64,000 nt of DNA, from positions 62,001-126,000 of the forward strand of contig JANQPQ010000038.1 in the NCBI GenBank assembly GCA_028285445.1. Direction: 5' to 3'. Position numbers and translations under genes: made by a program. Numbering within the stretch: position 1 is the first letter of the stretch; the number at the start of each line of letters is the position of its first letter. Origin of the DNA: Cyclobacteriaceae bacterium (lineage in GTDB: Bacteria > Bacteroidota > Bacteroidia > Cytophagales > Cyclobacteriaceae). Below, one piece after another: positions 1 to 8,918 of the stretch. Below the pieces are notes generated by a model, which saw only the letters and a list, made by a program, of their open reading frames with translations, searched no databases and was not told the origin of the DNA.

Positions 1-452
1 AGGTCGACTTTGCGGTATGGGCTCCTGAAAAAGCCACCGGATTGTACTACCCGATTATTATTCCTTCTCTCCTCAAAATCGAATTTGCTAACTATTCGCA
101 TCTTACTTCCAGACCTATCCATGGATAGATCCAGATATTCGTCCATGACCCTATAGGCTTTTTCTACGTTACCCCCAGAAACTGTTACAATAGCTTCCAC
201 CTCAACTTCTTGAGAACTGCTTGGCACTATTTCCAGTTTGCCTGCGCCAGTTTCCAGAACCAACTCTTGCACATCAGTGGCATCTAGCTGCATACCGGTT
301 TGGCCGGAGTAAACTTTATAGAAAAGCACCCGGTCATCAGTTCGTTGCAATACTATTGCCCTTTGGTCTTCCTCCGTATTATCGGTTTGTGAAAATGTGG
401 GATTATTTAAGAAAAGTAGACCCCCAATTAAGGAGATAAATATTCTCTTCAT
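1..452 (-). CDS. Exported DUF4097-like beta-repeat protein (3' end beyond window)
   Basis: An open frame begins at an ATG whose complement ends at 452 and runs off the left edge, so about 150 residues are visible and the C-terminus is missing. The N-terminus is a signal peptide (MKRIFISLIGG..., cleavage near FSQ). It is followed by a segment resembling the start of DUF4097/adhesin-like beta-strand repeat proteins (QELVLETGAGKLEIVPSS, then a VEVEAIVTV strand). Such proteins are exported and often accompany sigma-factor or two-component loci; their biochemical role is unknown. It follows the LytTR regulator by 61 bp on the same strand and is probably the last visible gene of that locus. The family call rests on pattern only, so it is moderate. 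Confidence 0.6.
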   Translation of the reverse strand, partial: MKRIFISLIGGLLFLNNPTFSQTDNTEEDQRAIVLQRTDDRVLFYKVYSGQTGMQLDATDVQELVLETGAGKLEIVPSSSQEVEVEAIVTVSGGNVEKAYRVMDEYLDLSMDRSGSKMRIVSKFDFEERRNNNRVVQSGGFFRSPYRKVD

Positions 453-513
453 GTCTAAGTATTTTGAGCTTCGAATGTTAGATGCAAATTGTAGTCGAGA
501 GGTTGCCTGGAAA

Positions 514-1302
514 CTAAGATTTTTCTTGTCCGTCAAACCACTCTTTGAAGGAAGAGACTTTTTCCCTGCTAACAATAATTTCTTTATCGAAATCATCATC
601 GATAAGCACTTTCAGTCTGCTATTTGAATAGACAATAACGTCTCGGATGGCATTGATATTTACTATGTAGGTACGGTTAACCCGGAAGAAGATTTTGGGG
701 TCCAGAATTTCTTCCAGTTCTTCCAGTTTGTAGTCGATTACAAATTTGCGGCCTTGCGTAGTTCTGATAAAACCATTACGACCTTCGGCATAAAACACTG
801 ATATTTCGTCGGTGGTTAAAGACCGGATATGTTCTCCCAGCTTAACCATAAATCTGCTCTTATAACTCTCCTTCCCCTGGATCTGGGCCAGCGCTTTACC
901 GAGTAACTCCAGGTTGGCATTACTTTCATTGTCTGCCAGGTTTTCTTTTAGGGATTCGAATTTCTTCAGGCTTGAGGTGAGATCATCGAATGTTATAGGT
1001 TTCAAAAGGTAGTCGATGCTGTTAACCTTGAAGGCATTAATTGCATATTGATCAAAGGCAGTGGTGAAGATTACTGGCTTCGTAATTTTAACCTGGTCGA
1101 AAACTTCGAAGCTCAATCCATCGATTAGCTGTATATCCATGAATAGCAAATCCACGGATTGCTGGTGCTCCTTTAGCCACTCCACAGAACCTTGCACTGT
1201 CTGGATTTTTTCCACAACCTCAAGGTTCGGGTCGTACCGTTGAAGGTACCGTTCCAGCTTCTCAGCTGCAGGATGCTCATCTTCAATAATTAGAACTTTC
1301 AT
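514..1302 (-). CDS. LytTR-family response regulator
   Basis: A 262-residue cytoplasmic response regulator. Residues 1-120 form a receiver domain, with acidic residues at 8-9 (IEDE), the phospho-acceptor Asp56 (LLFMDIQL) and the TTAFDQYA and LLKP motifs. Residues about 155-255 form a LytTR DNA-binding domain (IFYAEGRNG-like start, FRVNRTYIVNINAIRDV). It would be phosphorylated by a LytS-type kinase and bind direct-repeat promoters. The gene lies 118 bp downstream of the pseudokinase and on the same strand as the intact kinase, which is its probable partner. It is full length for the family. Confidence 0.93.
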   Translation of the reverse strand: MKVLIIEDEHPAAEKLERYLQRYDPNLEVVEKIQTVQGSVEWLKEHQQSVDLLFMDIQLIDGLSFEVFDQVKITKPVIFTTAFDQYAINAFKVNSIDYLLKPITFDDLTSSLKKFESLKENLADNESNANLELLGKALAQIQGKESYKSRFMVKLGEHIRSLTTDEISVFYAEGRNGFIRTTQGRKFVIDYKLEELEEILDPKIFFRVNRTYIVNINAIRDVIVYSNSRLKVLIDDDFDKEIIVSREKVSSFKEWFDGQEKS

Positions 1303-1420
1303 TCAAATAAGTTCAGGTTGGTTAATAAATTCCTGTGTTAGCATTTCATGGCACTAACACAGTTGTAATTCTAATATTGAAGCAGGGTATAAAAGTAAAG
1401 TTGTGATCATATAGTCAATT

Positions 1421-2476
1421 TTAAATTACTATTTCTTCTGTACTCAATTCGAGGGCTGGTATTTTAATATAGCTTTCCCCGTAGGCTTCTACTTCAACCA
1501 CTGGCTTGTCACTGTAATATGCGTAAGCGCTTTGAAGTCTTTCCACAACACCGGTATCATACTTTTCAGGAAGCAGTTTTTCATTGGCCTTATGTTGAAC
1601 AATAAGGTAGCCATCACTTTCTATAAGAATTTGCAGAGACAGTGGCTGGTCTTTATTTATGATTGATCTTCTAACAATATTTTCAACAATTCCCGGCAAG
1701 GTTCCCGGTATGATCTGCCGATCCATGTCACCGGAACTGATTTGCACATCCAGGGTAATATTGTCATCATTTTGCACGTTCAGCAAAAAAATAAGGTTGC
1801 GTGCTGCCCGCACATCTTCTTCTAAACTTACTAATTCATTCTGCTTATTAGTAAGAATATAGCGATAAGCCAGTGACAATCTATCTATGTAATCTTCGGC
1901 ATCAACAGCATCTTTATGAACCAGCGTTATCAATGATTCCAGACTTTCATAGAGTAGATCGGGATTGATATCATTCTTAAAGCTCACGAATTCCTTTTCG
2001 ATATTCTCTCGAAGGCTGCTTTCCACCTCCATGCGTTCTTCATTTTCACGGTGCAAATAGTAGTTACTAAAGATGATAAGGTTGTACATCCAACTGGTTA
2101 CTACAAAAATTATATTGAAATAGGTGAGTTCCGTTTGGTAGTTACTGAAGCCTAGCACATAACTGAAATAACCCGAGATGGCTGCTGAAACCAGCAGGAT
2201 TGTTACCAGCGTGTTTATTCCTACCTGCTTGAGAATAAGTTGACCCAGTCTTTCCTGCGATTGCGCCATTCTCTCAATCATTTTCGCAATAAACCTATTG
2301 CTTTCTAGTACTAGGTAAGTAAGCCCAATACTGATATAGACTTCTTCAGTAAAAAAGCTTTCACTTAGCATGGCAATTGAGTTGTTTACCAGTAGGATAA
2401 GGAGGTAAACAATGGCGCCATAGATAGGAGGGCCGAGGATTCGAAAGAGGGCGTTATTTACAAAGATTGACTTCAA
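1421..2476 (-). CDS. LytS-type membrane pseudokinase (phospho-acceptor His lost)
   Basis: A 351-residue paralogue of the adjacent kinase at 2487-3590. There are four predicted membrane segments in residues 10-140, then a His_kinase-like region. The canonical H-box NPHFLFN reads NPDLLYE here, so Asp173 replaces the phospho-acceptor His. The following DHp helix is still conserved (YIDRLSLAYRYILTNKQNE, compared with FIRRLALTYQYILTTNKEK in the neighbour). In the ATP-binding half the VEN of the N-box remains, but the following KHN is replaced and the G-box glycine-rich LENIRKRY segment is degraded to VERLQSAY. It is unlikely to autophosphorylate on His. It may act as a dimer partner or sensor subunit for the intact kinase 10 bp upstream; this role is inference. 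Confidence 0.85.
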   Translation of the reverse strand: MKSIFVNNALFRILGPPIYGAIVYLLILLVNNSIAMLSESFFTEEVYISIGLTYLVLESNRFIAKMIERMAQSQERLGQLILKQVGINTLVTILLVSAAISGYFSYVLGFSNYQTELTYFNIIFVVTSWMYNLIIFSNYYLHRENEERMEVESSLRENIEKEFVSFKNDINPDLLYESLESLITLVHKDAVDAEDYIDRLSLAYRYILTNKQNELVSLEEDVRAARNLIFLLNVQNDDNITLDVQISSGDMDRQIIPGTLPGIVENIVRRSIINKDQPLSLQILIESDGYLIVQHKANEKLLPEKYDTGVVERLQSAYAYYSDKPVVEVEAYGESYIKIPALELSTEEIVI

Positions 2477-2486
2477 TATTACTGGT

Positions 2487-3590
2487 TTATGCCACTTGGT
2501 TTATAGTTTGTTCATCAATGTCTCCTTCATCAATTATTGGTAACCTCACCGTAAACTTCTCAGCGTCCTCAATACTTATGGTGCTGTTGGTAAAGAATTT
2601 ATAGCGCTTGCGAATATTTTCCAGACCCACCTTGAAGGAACTAACACTGGACGGGCGGGCGGTTTTAGTGTTCGATACTTTGAGAAATTTCTGCTCTTCA
2701 CTTACAATGTCAACTTCAAGCGGTTCCTCTTTCGAGAATACATTGTGTTTCACCGCGTTCTCAACCAAAATTTGTAAGGTAAGCGGAGGAACCTTAGAGG
2801 TAAGGATTTCCTGCGGAAGGTCGATGTTTAGATCAAAGCTATTTTCATACCGTACCTTGAGTAGGTAGTAATAAGACTTTACAAACTCAACTTCTTCAGC
2901 CAATGAAACTAGCTTTTCTTTATTAGTAGTAAGGATATATTGATAAGTGAGAGCCAGTCGGCGGATAAATGTTTCGGCTGCATCTGGATCTTTGTACACC
3001 AACGACGATATGGTGTTAAGGCAATTAAAGAGGTAATGTGGGCTCAACTGGCTTTTCAATGCGTCGAACTGTAGCTTCAGTTGCTTTCGTTCGTGTTTTA
3101 CGGTTTCTATCTGAACTACTGCATATTGATTGTAAGAAAATAGCGCGAGGTAGATGATGCTGTAGATCATTACTGTTATGAGGGCAATAATGGCCAGTTT
3201 GATGGCAGCTTCGCTGTAATTTGTTGTTATCTCATCAAAGCTGGCAGCGGAGTTTAGCTTGATTGTAATCCAGGCGAAACCATAGGCAATGGCTAATGCG
3301 GTTGCTGTGCCTAGAATTATTCCCGAAAGTAGCCGCAGCGAGAAACTCTTCTTCCAATCGAATAGCCCATTGAGAAAAGCATTAAGTCGATGTACCACCA
3401 GGGCAATAAAATTGGCAGCGACAATGCTAATTACCACATAGTGCCAACCGAATGAATGGAAGGGGTGGTCTCCGTATTCGCTGTAGTAAATAAAAGTGAA
3501 GTAGGCGCTTCCAAGAATTGAAGCTACTAATATGCCGATCCAGTATTTTCTCATTGAAGAGAGGATTGCTATGGTTGAGATTGCAGACAT
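2487..3590 (-). CDS. LytS-type sensor histidine kinase
   Basis: A 367-residue inner-membrane kinase. Four membrane segments lie at about 15-36, 46-68, 85-110 and 128-155, followed by a His_kinase domain with phospho-acceptor His185 (LSPHYLFNCLNT). The ATPase N-box is LVENAVKHN and the G-box region VGLENIRKRYKFF. It has the sensory layout typical of Bacteroidota LytS/YehU kinases, with no large periplasmic domain. It starts 52 bp after the SDHY-repeat gene and ends 10 bp before the pseudokinase, so the three are probably cotranscribed with the LytTR regulator. The signal sensed is unknown. Confidence 0.93.
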   Translation of the reverse strand: MSAISTIAILSSMRKYWIGILVASILGSAYFTFIYYSEYGDHPFHSFGWHYVVISIVAANFIALVVHRLNAFLNGLFDWKKSFSLRLLSGIILGTATALAIAYGFAWITIKLNSAASFDEITTNYSEAAIKLAIIALITVMIYSIIYLALFSYNQYAVVQIETVKHERKQLKLQFDALKSQLSPHYLFNCLNTISSLVYKDPDAAETFIRRLALTYQYILTTNKEKLVSLAEEVEFVKSYYYLLKVRYENSFDLNIDLPQEILTSKVPPLTLQILVENAVKHNVFSKEEPLEVDIVSEEQKFLKVSNTKTARPSSVSSFKVGLENIRKRYKFFTNSTISIEDAEKFTVRLPIIDEGDIDEQTINQVA

Positions 3591-3642
3591 ATGAGTGTTC
3601 TACTCAAATGTCTGGATTTACATGACAATCTCAAAGCTTTGA

Positions 3643-5130
3643 TTAGTTGTCTAGGCTACGCATTAAGCGACCGTAGTAAGTATCGGAGTTGATATTTCGC
3701 ACCGCGCGGCGAAAGGCTTCTCTTGCCTCCCTATCGTTAGGCTGGATTTGTTCCGCTACTTCCTGAAGTACCTTGGTGATGTAGTGGTCTGAATTCATCT
3801 CCTCCGTAGCTCTCATAATACTGATTAAGCCCTGAGAGGTGATGTCATCTTTATCCAAAGCTCTGATAAGAACAACAGAGATGTAGTGGTCTGATGACAT
3901 GTCATCAACCGTTTCTATTAGAGCCGCAAAGCCTTCGTCGGAAACGTCTTGTTCCTCTAACAGCTCAGAAAGAACTACTGTTGTGTAATGATCTGAGGAG
4001 ATGTCTTGAGTTACTTTGATTATGTCGGTAACGAATTGCTCATCAAGATCTCCGCTTCGTCTGCCAATAAGCTCTTTCAAGATTGTGGTGATGTAATGAT
4101 CAGAGCTCATATCAGAAACAGATCGCATTAGGCTGTTGAATGCTTCACGAGTGATGTTGGGTTCTCTCAAAGCCTTCTTCAACACCACAGAACGGTAGTG
4201 GTCTGAGCTCATCTCTTCAGTTGTTTCGATTAACTGCTCAAGAGTTTTCTCGTTCAGCTTATCTTCTTCAATAACCTCATTAAGAATAGTTGTTATGTAA
4301 TGATCTGAGTTGATATCAGCTGCGGCATTAAGTACCTCCACAATTAATTCATCCTCAAGATCTCTTTTTCTAATTGCTTCTTTTAGCACGTTGGTAGCAT
4401 AATGGTCGGAGTTTAAGTAGCGTACTCCCTGGAAATATGCTTTGGCTGTGCTTTGACTTTGCATGAACTCGTCAGAACCTTCGATAAGAATTTGTGAGAG
4501 GTAATGATCAGAATCAACTTCACGGGTAATTCTATTTACAATAGCTTCCAACTCGGCATCAGTATGCCCTCCGATATCAAGCAATACTTTCGCATACTTA
4601 GTCTTGATATGATCGCTTCTAATCTCACCGATTTCTTCAAGTACACCATTAACACCTTTTTGCTTATGTATGCGCTTGGTTCTACTTTCGGCACCTATAC
4701 CTGTTGAGCGCAGTACGTCTGGCAGAACATCTGCCAACCACTCTTTTCCTTCCGGCTCGAATGGAATTTCTCTTCGGCCTTCATAGAATTCCTTAATCAG
4801 TTTCCCGCCTGATTCGCGAATGTAAACTGTACGACGGTTACCAAAAGTAATTTTGCTTAGCTCGAAGTATCCACCCCTGGAGATGCCAGTGATTTCGCGA
4901 TCGTCATCACTGATTTCAATTTCTCCTCGATATTCAATCTTGTAATCATTCTGGCTACCTCTGCCATTGTAGTTGTATACAGTGCGGCCGTTTCGAGTAT
5001 TGATAGATACAGATTGGGCAAATGCTTCAACACCTACCAGCAACACTATCATTGCTACTAGAATGCCGGCAAGTATGGTAATTTTTTGACCTTGGGGTAC
5101 CATGTATTTCGATTTGTGAGTGTTATTCAT
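3643..5130 (-). CDS. Membrane-anchored SDHY-repeat protein
   Basis: About 495 residues from the ATG at 5130, chosen because AAAGAG lies just upstream; an in-frame ATG at 5196 would add 22 residues with no signal character. One hydrophobic segment (residues about 18-40, ending AFAQ) is an anchor or signal peptide. Residues 40-140 hold a conserved beta-rich module (GGYFELSK, RREIPFEPEGKEWLADVLP). The remainder is nine copies of an SDH-containing unit, mostly [N/S]SDHYxxxVL, about 36-38 residues apart, plus a terminal degenerate SDTYYGRLM copy. Helix-rich repeats of this type suggest an alpha-solenoid. Related proteins with SDYD-type repeats exist in other Gram-negatives, but I know of no assigned function. 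It sits first in the LytS/LytTR locus and may be its periplasmic input or target. Confidence 0.8.
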   Translation of the reverse strand: MNNTHKSKYMVPQGQKITILAGILVAMIVLLVGVEAFAQSVSINTRNGRTVYNYNGRGSQNDYKIEYRGEIEISDDDREITGISRGGYFELSKITFGNRRTVYIRESGGKLIKEFYEGRREIPFEPEGKEWLADVLPDVLRSTGIGAESRTKRIHKQKGVNGVLEEIGEIRSDHIKTKYAKVLLDIGGHTDAELEAIVNRITREVDSDHYLSQILIEGSDEFMQSQSTAKAYFQGVRYLNSDHYATNVLKEAIRKRDLEDELIVEVLNAAADINSDHYITTILNEVIEEDKLNEKTLEQLIETTEEMSSDHYRSVVLKKALREPNITREAFNSLMRSVSDMSSDHYITTILKELIGRRSGDLDEQFVTDIIKVTQDISSDHYTTVVLSELLEEQDVSDEGFAALIETVDDMSSDHYISVVLIRALDKDDITSQGLISIMRATEEMNSDHYITKVLQEVAEQIQPNDREAREAFRRAVRNINSDTYYGRLMRSLDN

Positions 5131-5213
5131 CTCTTTGGTGCATTTACACAATTCAACGGTACAATAATGGGGTATGGTTACTAGCATTAAAAGCATAATG
5201 TAGCTAACTGTGG

Positions 5214-5222
5214 AATCAGTGT
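5214..5222 (+). promoter_or_regulatory. Copy of a 9-mer shared with the upstream region of the other large permease
   Basis: The sequence AATCAGTGT occurs here, about 170 bp before the permease gene at 5389, and twice (17444 and 17501) before the paralogous permease at 17547. A second short match, CAACCTTTG, is at 5331-5339 and 17525-17533. The region 5131-5388 holds no other recognisable gene. A common regulator is possible, but the evidence is only these short matches. Confidence 0.3.
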
Positions 5223-5388
5223 ATTGAATTGTAAATATCCGGTATTAATGAATTGAGCCCCTTTTTGGCATCCTTCTATCACTTTCGCTCTCACGAGATT
5301 CAAGCTAACCCAAAAAATTCCTTCCTCTTGCAACCTTTGCTATCAGTAGTCCATCCAACAAGCAAACAAAAACCAAATAACCCACAAC

Positions 5389-7806
5389 ATGGTCAAGAAC
5401 TTTATCAAAGTTGCGCTGCGTAATCTTGCAAGGCACAAAGCATTCTCGTTTATAAACATTGCGGGCCTGGCCGTAAGCATGTCAGTTTGCTTGCTCATCA
5501 TCATGATAGTGAAAGATCAGATGAGTTTCGATCGATTCCATAGCAATCTAGATAGGATTTATCGCATCAATACAGATGTTCATCGCCCTAATGGAGAAAG
5601 GGAACCCTACGCCGGAGCTCCCATGGTGATTGCACCCACACTACTGGAAGACTACACAATTGCTGAAGAGGCAGTGCGAATTAGAAGAGGATTTTCTGGA
5701 GATTTAAGTACAGATCAGTCAATCATTCCTGTTTCCGGTTTATATACAGACCAATCCTTTTTCAATGTTTTTGATTTTTCACTAAAGATTGGAAATCGGG
5801 ATAAAGTCCTGACGGAGCCATTTTCGGTTGTACTCACAACGGAAACTGCCGAGAAGTTTTTTAAGGATGAAAACCCACTTGGCCAAACAATGACTTTGAA
5901 CGCCAGGCAGTACACTGTGACAGGCGTACTGGAAAAACTTCCGGGCAAAACTCATATCGAGTTCGAGGCCTTAGCATCGTTTAACTCGGTAGAGGTATTT
6001 GAGAGTAAAGCTCCCGGTTCATTTTCAACAGACAATTGGACCAATCTTTACTCAGGATATGTCTACATTATGTTGGCTGATGGTAAAACTGCTGGTGACC
6101 TGCAGTCGGTCTTGCCGGATTTTGAGGAAGAGATGCTGGCTGCCAGCACCAATGAGTCTCTTGCCGTTCGACCTGAAGATCAAGGCTATACGTTAAACCT
6201 AATCGGGCTGGCTGATATCACCCCCGGCCCAATCTTGTCTAACAACCTTGGCTCAGGAATGCCAATATTCGCCATTTACTTCCTGGCCGGACTAGCCCTT
6301 ATCATTACAATCTCCGCAGGATTCAATTATACGAATCTATCCATTGCCCGATCATTAACCCGGGCCAAGGAGATTGGGGTTAGAAAAGTTACAGGAGCAA
6401 AGAGAATCCAGATCTTTGGGCAGTTCATCACTGAATCTACCATCTACGCGTTAGCGGCACTTCTTTTGGCTTATGTTATCATGCGATTGATTTGGCCAGG
6501 CTTCTCTCAATTAGAGTTGAATCAATTCCTGGCTTTGGAGTTCAATGAAGACCCAGTTCTTTACCTTGTATTTATTGGTTTCGCCCTTTTTGTTGGCTTA
6601 ACCGCGGGATTCTTTCCAGCTCTTTACCTCTCGTCTTTAGGCGCAGCCCGTGTTTTAAAGGGCACTTCAGGCATGAAGATGTTCTCTCGCCTTACCATGC
6701 GTAAGGCCTTGATAGTGGCTCAGTTTACCATTTCACTCCTCATGATCATCTCAGTACGGGTGTTGTACAATCAGAATCAGTTTGTACTTGGTGCCGATTA
6801 TGGCATCAATCGAGATAACTTGATTAATGTAACTCTGCAGGGGAATGACTTTGATCAACTGAAAAATAGCCTGGAGCAGCATTCGTCGGTGACCGCCGTT
6901 GGAGGAATCTCTCATGCGCTGGGCACGTGGGCAGATCGTTCAGAGGATGTACGACTTAACAGCGCGGATGAGCCGCTAAATATTCGAGACTTCAGCCTTG
7001 ATAATGCCTACTTGCAAAACATTGAGGTGAAGCTGCTGGCGGGTGACCTGTTTCCGGAAGAGGCATCACCTGAGCGAGAGCAGTTTGTGATTCTGAACCA
7101 GGTGGCGGTAGAGTTTTTGAATTTAGGAGAACCCATTGATGCCATTGGTAAATCTTTAATTCTTGGAGATAGCACCGAAGTTCAGGTTGTTGGTGTTACA
7201 GAGAATTTCAACTTCAGGCCATTAACCTACAATATTGGTCCTTTACTCCTTCGTTACAAGCCCCAGGATTTCTCTATAATCAATTTGAAGACAGTGAGTT
7301 CCGACCCCAGTGAGACGCTGGCATCTCTGGAAGAGATTTGGAAGAAACATGACAAGGTCCATGATTTCGACGCTATTTTCTTCGATGATGAACTGCAGGC
7401 GTCTTATGCTGGCATGCAGGATATAGTTAAGATCGTCGGCTTCGCCTCGTTCCTGGCGATACTTGTAGCGGCGTTGGGTCTGCTGGGTATGGCCATTTAT
7501 AGCGCCGAAACCAAGGTGAAAGAAGTGGGCATAAGAAGGGTACTGGGCGCCACCGTACCAGACATAGCCTTTACCCTAAGCAAGTCATTTATGATGCTGA
7601 TTGCCATAGCAGTGGTTCTTGCTACTCCTTTGGCGTACTTTTTAAATACCATGTGGTTGGAGCAAATAGCCTTTCACATAAATGTCAGTGCTGGCGCAAT
7701 CTTGTTTGGGGTAGCAGTTATCGTGCTGCTCAGTGTTGCCACTGTGGGCAGCCAAACACTAAGAGCTGCCAAAGCAGATCCTGTTAACTCGCTGCGTGAT
7801 GAATAG
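5389..7806 (+). CDS. ABC transporter permease, double FtsX/MacB-PCD type
   Basis: An 805-residue inner-membrane protein with two MacB-like periplasmic core domains and two FtsX permease modules in one chain. The N-terminus NFIKVALRNLARHKAFSFIN is typical of this Bacteroidota family. Membrane segments lie at about 20-42, 293-315, 345-366 and 387-410, then a second set starts near 438 and ends with three segments after about 683. The FtsX signatures EIGVRKVTGA and EVGIRRVLGA are both present. These are mechanotransmission-type ABC systems, not channels in the usual sense. No ATPase gene lies next to it, so it must use an ATPase encoded elsewhere. Upstream 5131-5388 and downstream to 7950 contain no other gene. 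Confidence 0.9.
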   Translation: MVKNFIKVALRNLARHKAFSFINIAGLAVSMSVCLLIIMIVKDQMSFDRFHSNLDRIYRINTDVHRPNGEREPYAGAPMVIAPTLLEDYTIAEEAVRIRRGFSGDLSTDQSIIPVSGLYTDQSFFNVFDFSLKIGNRDKVLTEPFSVVLTTETAEKFFKDENPLGQTMTLNARQYTVTGVLEKLPGKTHIEFEALASFNSVEVFESKAPGSFSTDNWTNLYSGYVYIMLADGKTAGDLQSVLPDFEEEMLAASTNESLAVRPEDQGYTLNLIGLADITPGPILSNNLGSGMPIFAIYFLAGLALIITISAGFNYTNLSIARSLTRAKEIGVRKVTGAKRIQIFGQFITESTIYALAALLLAYVIMRLIWPGFSQLELNQFLALEFNEDPVLYLVFIGFALFVGLTAGFFPALYLSSLGAARVLKGTSGMKMFSRLTMRKALIVAQFTISLLMIISVRVLYNQNQFVLGADYGINRDNLINVTLQGNDFDQLKNSLEQHSSVTAVGGISHALGTWADRSEDVRLNSADEPLNIRDFSLDNAYLQNIEVKLLAGDLFPEEASPEREQFVILNQVAVEFLNLGEPIDAIGKSLILGDSTEVQVVGVTENFNFRPLTYNIGPLLLRYKPQDFSIINLKTVSSDPSETLASLEEIWKKHDKVHDFDAIFFDDELQASYAGMQDIVKIVGFASFLAILVAALGLLGMAIYSAETKVKEVGIRRVLGATVPDIAFTLSKSFMMLIAIAVVLATPLAYFLNTMWLEQIAFHINVSAGAILFGVAVIVLLSVATVGSQTLRAAKADPVNSLRDE

Positions 7807-7950
7807 CTGATAAGGAAAATTGTTGATGAGCGAATAACTATAATCGTTCATTGAGCTTATAAGTACGTTGGTTGAATGTGCCCCTGAAAGCCTCTGGTGG
7901 GGTACAGATATTGTTGAATAGTGGTCATAACCAAAATATTATTCAACAAT

Positions 7951-8799
7951 ATGAAAATGAAACAAAGATTGGTGGTGATGGCCGCAGTTGCCTTGGTTAC
8001 GGTTGTTACCAGTTGTGAAAATCAAGGATTCGAGGAGCAGTCTTCTCTTGAGGAGACAACCTTCGTTGAGAATGTCTTCGCTCAACTTGATGCAGATGTA
8101 GAAGGTGTTAGTGAAAGTTCAGCAATTAGTTCAGGAAGATTTGGGCGGGGAGCTGGATTTGGAAATTTCGATTGTGCTAGTGTTTCAGAAGAAACTCCTG
8201 AGGGTGCAGATTACCCAAAAACTATAACCATAGATTACGGAGATGGCTGCGAGGCCTTCAACGAGATGGTGAAAAGTGGACAAGTAATCATTACGGTTAC
8301 TGGCCCACGGGAAGAGGCTGGATCGCAGAAAATTGTGACTTTCAACAATTTTTCGGTGAATGATCATGCCATAGAAGGAACAAGAACTTTCACCAACAAT
8401 GGAGATAACTCTTATACTGTTGTTTTGGAGGATGGCAAGATCACTACCCCTGAAGGAGAGGAGATGACCAGAAATTCCACCAGGACCAAGAGTCTGGTGG
8501 AAGGAGCAGACACCGATACGAGGGAAGATGACGCTTGGCAAGTTACGGGATCTGCCAGTGGAGTTAATGCTGAAGGCTTATCATGGAGTAAATCAATAAC
8601 GTCCCCTTTGACAATTTCAGCGGGCTGCAGGTATATCGTATCAGGTATTGTGCAATCACAAACCGAGGGAGAGTCTTTGAAAGTTGTGGATTTTGGCAAC
8701 GGTACCTGCGACAATCTTTATACCATTACTCAAGATGGAGAGACGGAAGAATTGGAGATGAATTTTAGGATAAAGAAGAGAGGTAGAAGAGGATTCTAG
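7951..8799 (+). CDS. Putative lipoprotein of unknown function
   Basis: Reading from the ATG at 7951 (MKMKQRLVV...), an upstream GTG at 7921 being less likely, gives 282 residues. A type II signal peptide ends in VVTSC, so Cys would be lipidated. The mature part has an acidic linker and then a beta-rich region with ITIDYGDGC and DFGNGTC motifs. These look like two halves of a duplicated fold (a DxGxGC-type motif near residues 100 and 257). The C-terminus is basic (RIKKRGRRGF). Similar uncharacterised lipoproteins are common in Cytophagales. A strong terminator follows at 8832. No function can be assigned. Confidence 0.7.
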   Translation: MKMKQRLVVMAAVALVTVVTSCENQGFEEQSSLEETTFVENVFAQLDADVEGVSESSAISSGRFGRGAGFGNFDCASVSEETPEGADYPKTITIDYGDGCEAFNEMVKSGQVIITVTGPREEAGSQKIVTFNNFSVNDHAIEGTRTFTNNGDNSYTVVLEDGKITTPEGEEMTRNSTRTKSLVEGADTDTREDDAWQVTGSASGVNAEGLSWSKSITSPLTISAGCRYIVSGIVQSQTEGESLKVVDFGNGTCDNLYTITQDGETEELEMNFRIKKRGRRGF

Positions 8800-8831
8800 A
8801 TTCATGTGATGTTGATTGAGTTGTGGTTCAT

Positions 8832-8867
8832 GCCCGTCCCAGATATCCTGGGCCGGGCTCTTTTTTT
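8832..8867 (+). terminator. Rho-independent terminator after lipoprotein gene
   Basis: Arms GCCCG-CCCAG and CTGGG-CGGGC pair with one T/C mismatch and a short loop, followed by CT7. It separates the lipoprotein gene from guaA. Confidence 0.85.
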
Positions 8868-8907
8868 ATAGTGGTAAACCGGCTTCTTTTTTAGAAATTT
8901 TAATTAC

Positions 8908-8915
8908 TATTTTTG
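8908..8915 (+). promoter_or_regulatory. Bacteroidota -7 promoter element of guaA
   Basis: TATTTTTG matches the TAnnTTTG consensus and ends 3 bp before the guaA ATG at 8919. No TTTG is found 19 bp upstream. Transcription from it would begin at or beside the start codon. Confidence 0.5.
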
Positions 8916-8918
8916 CGC

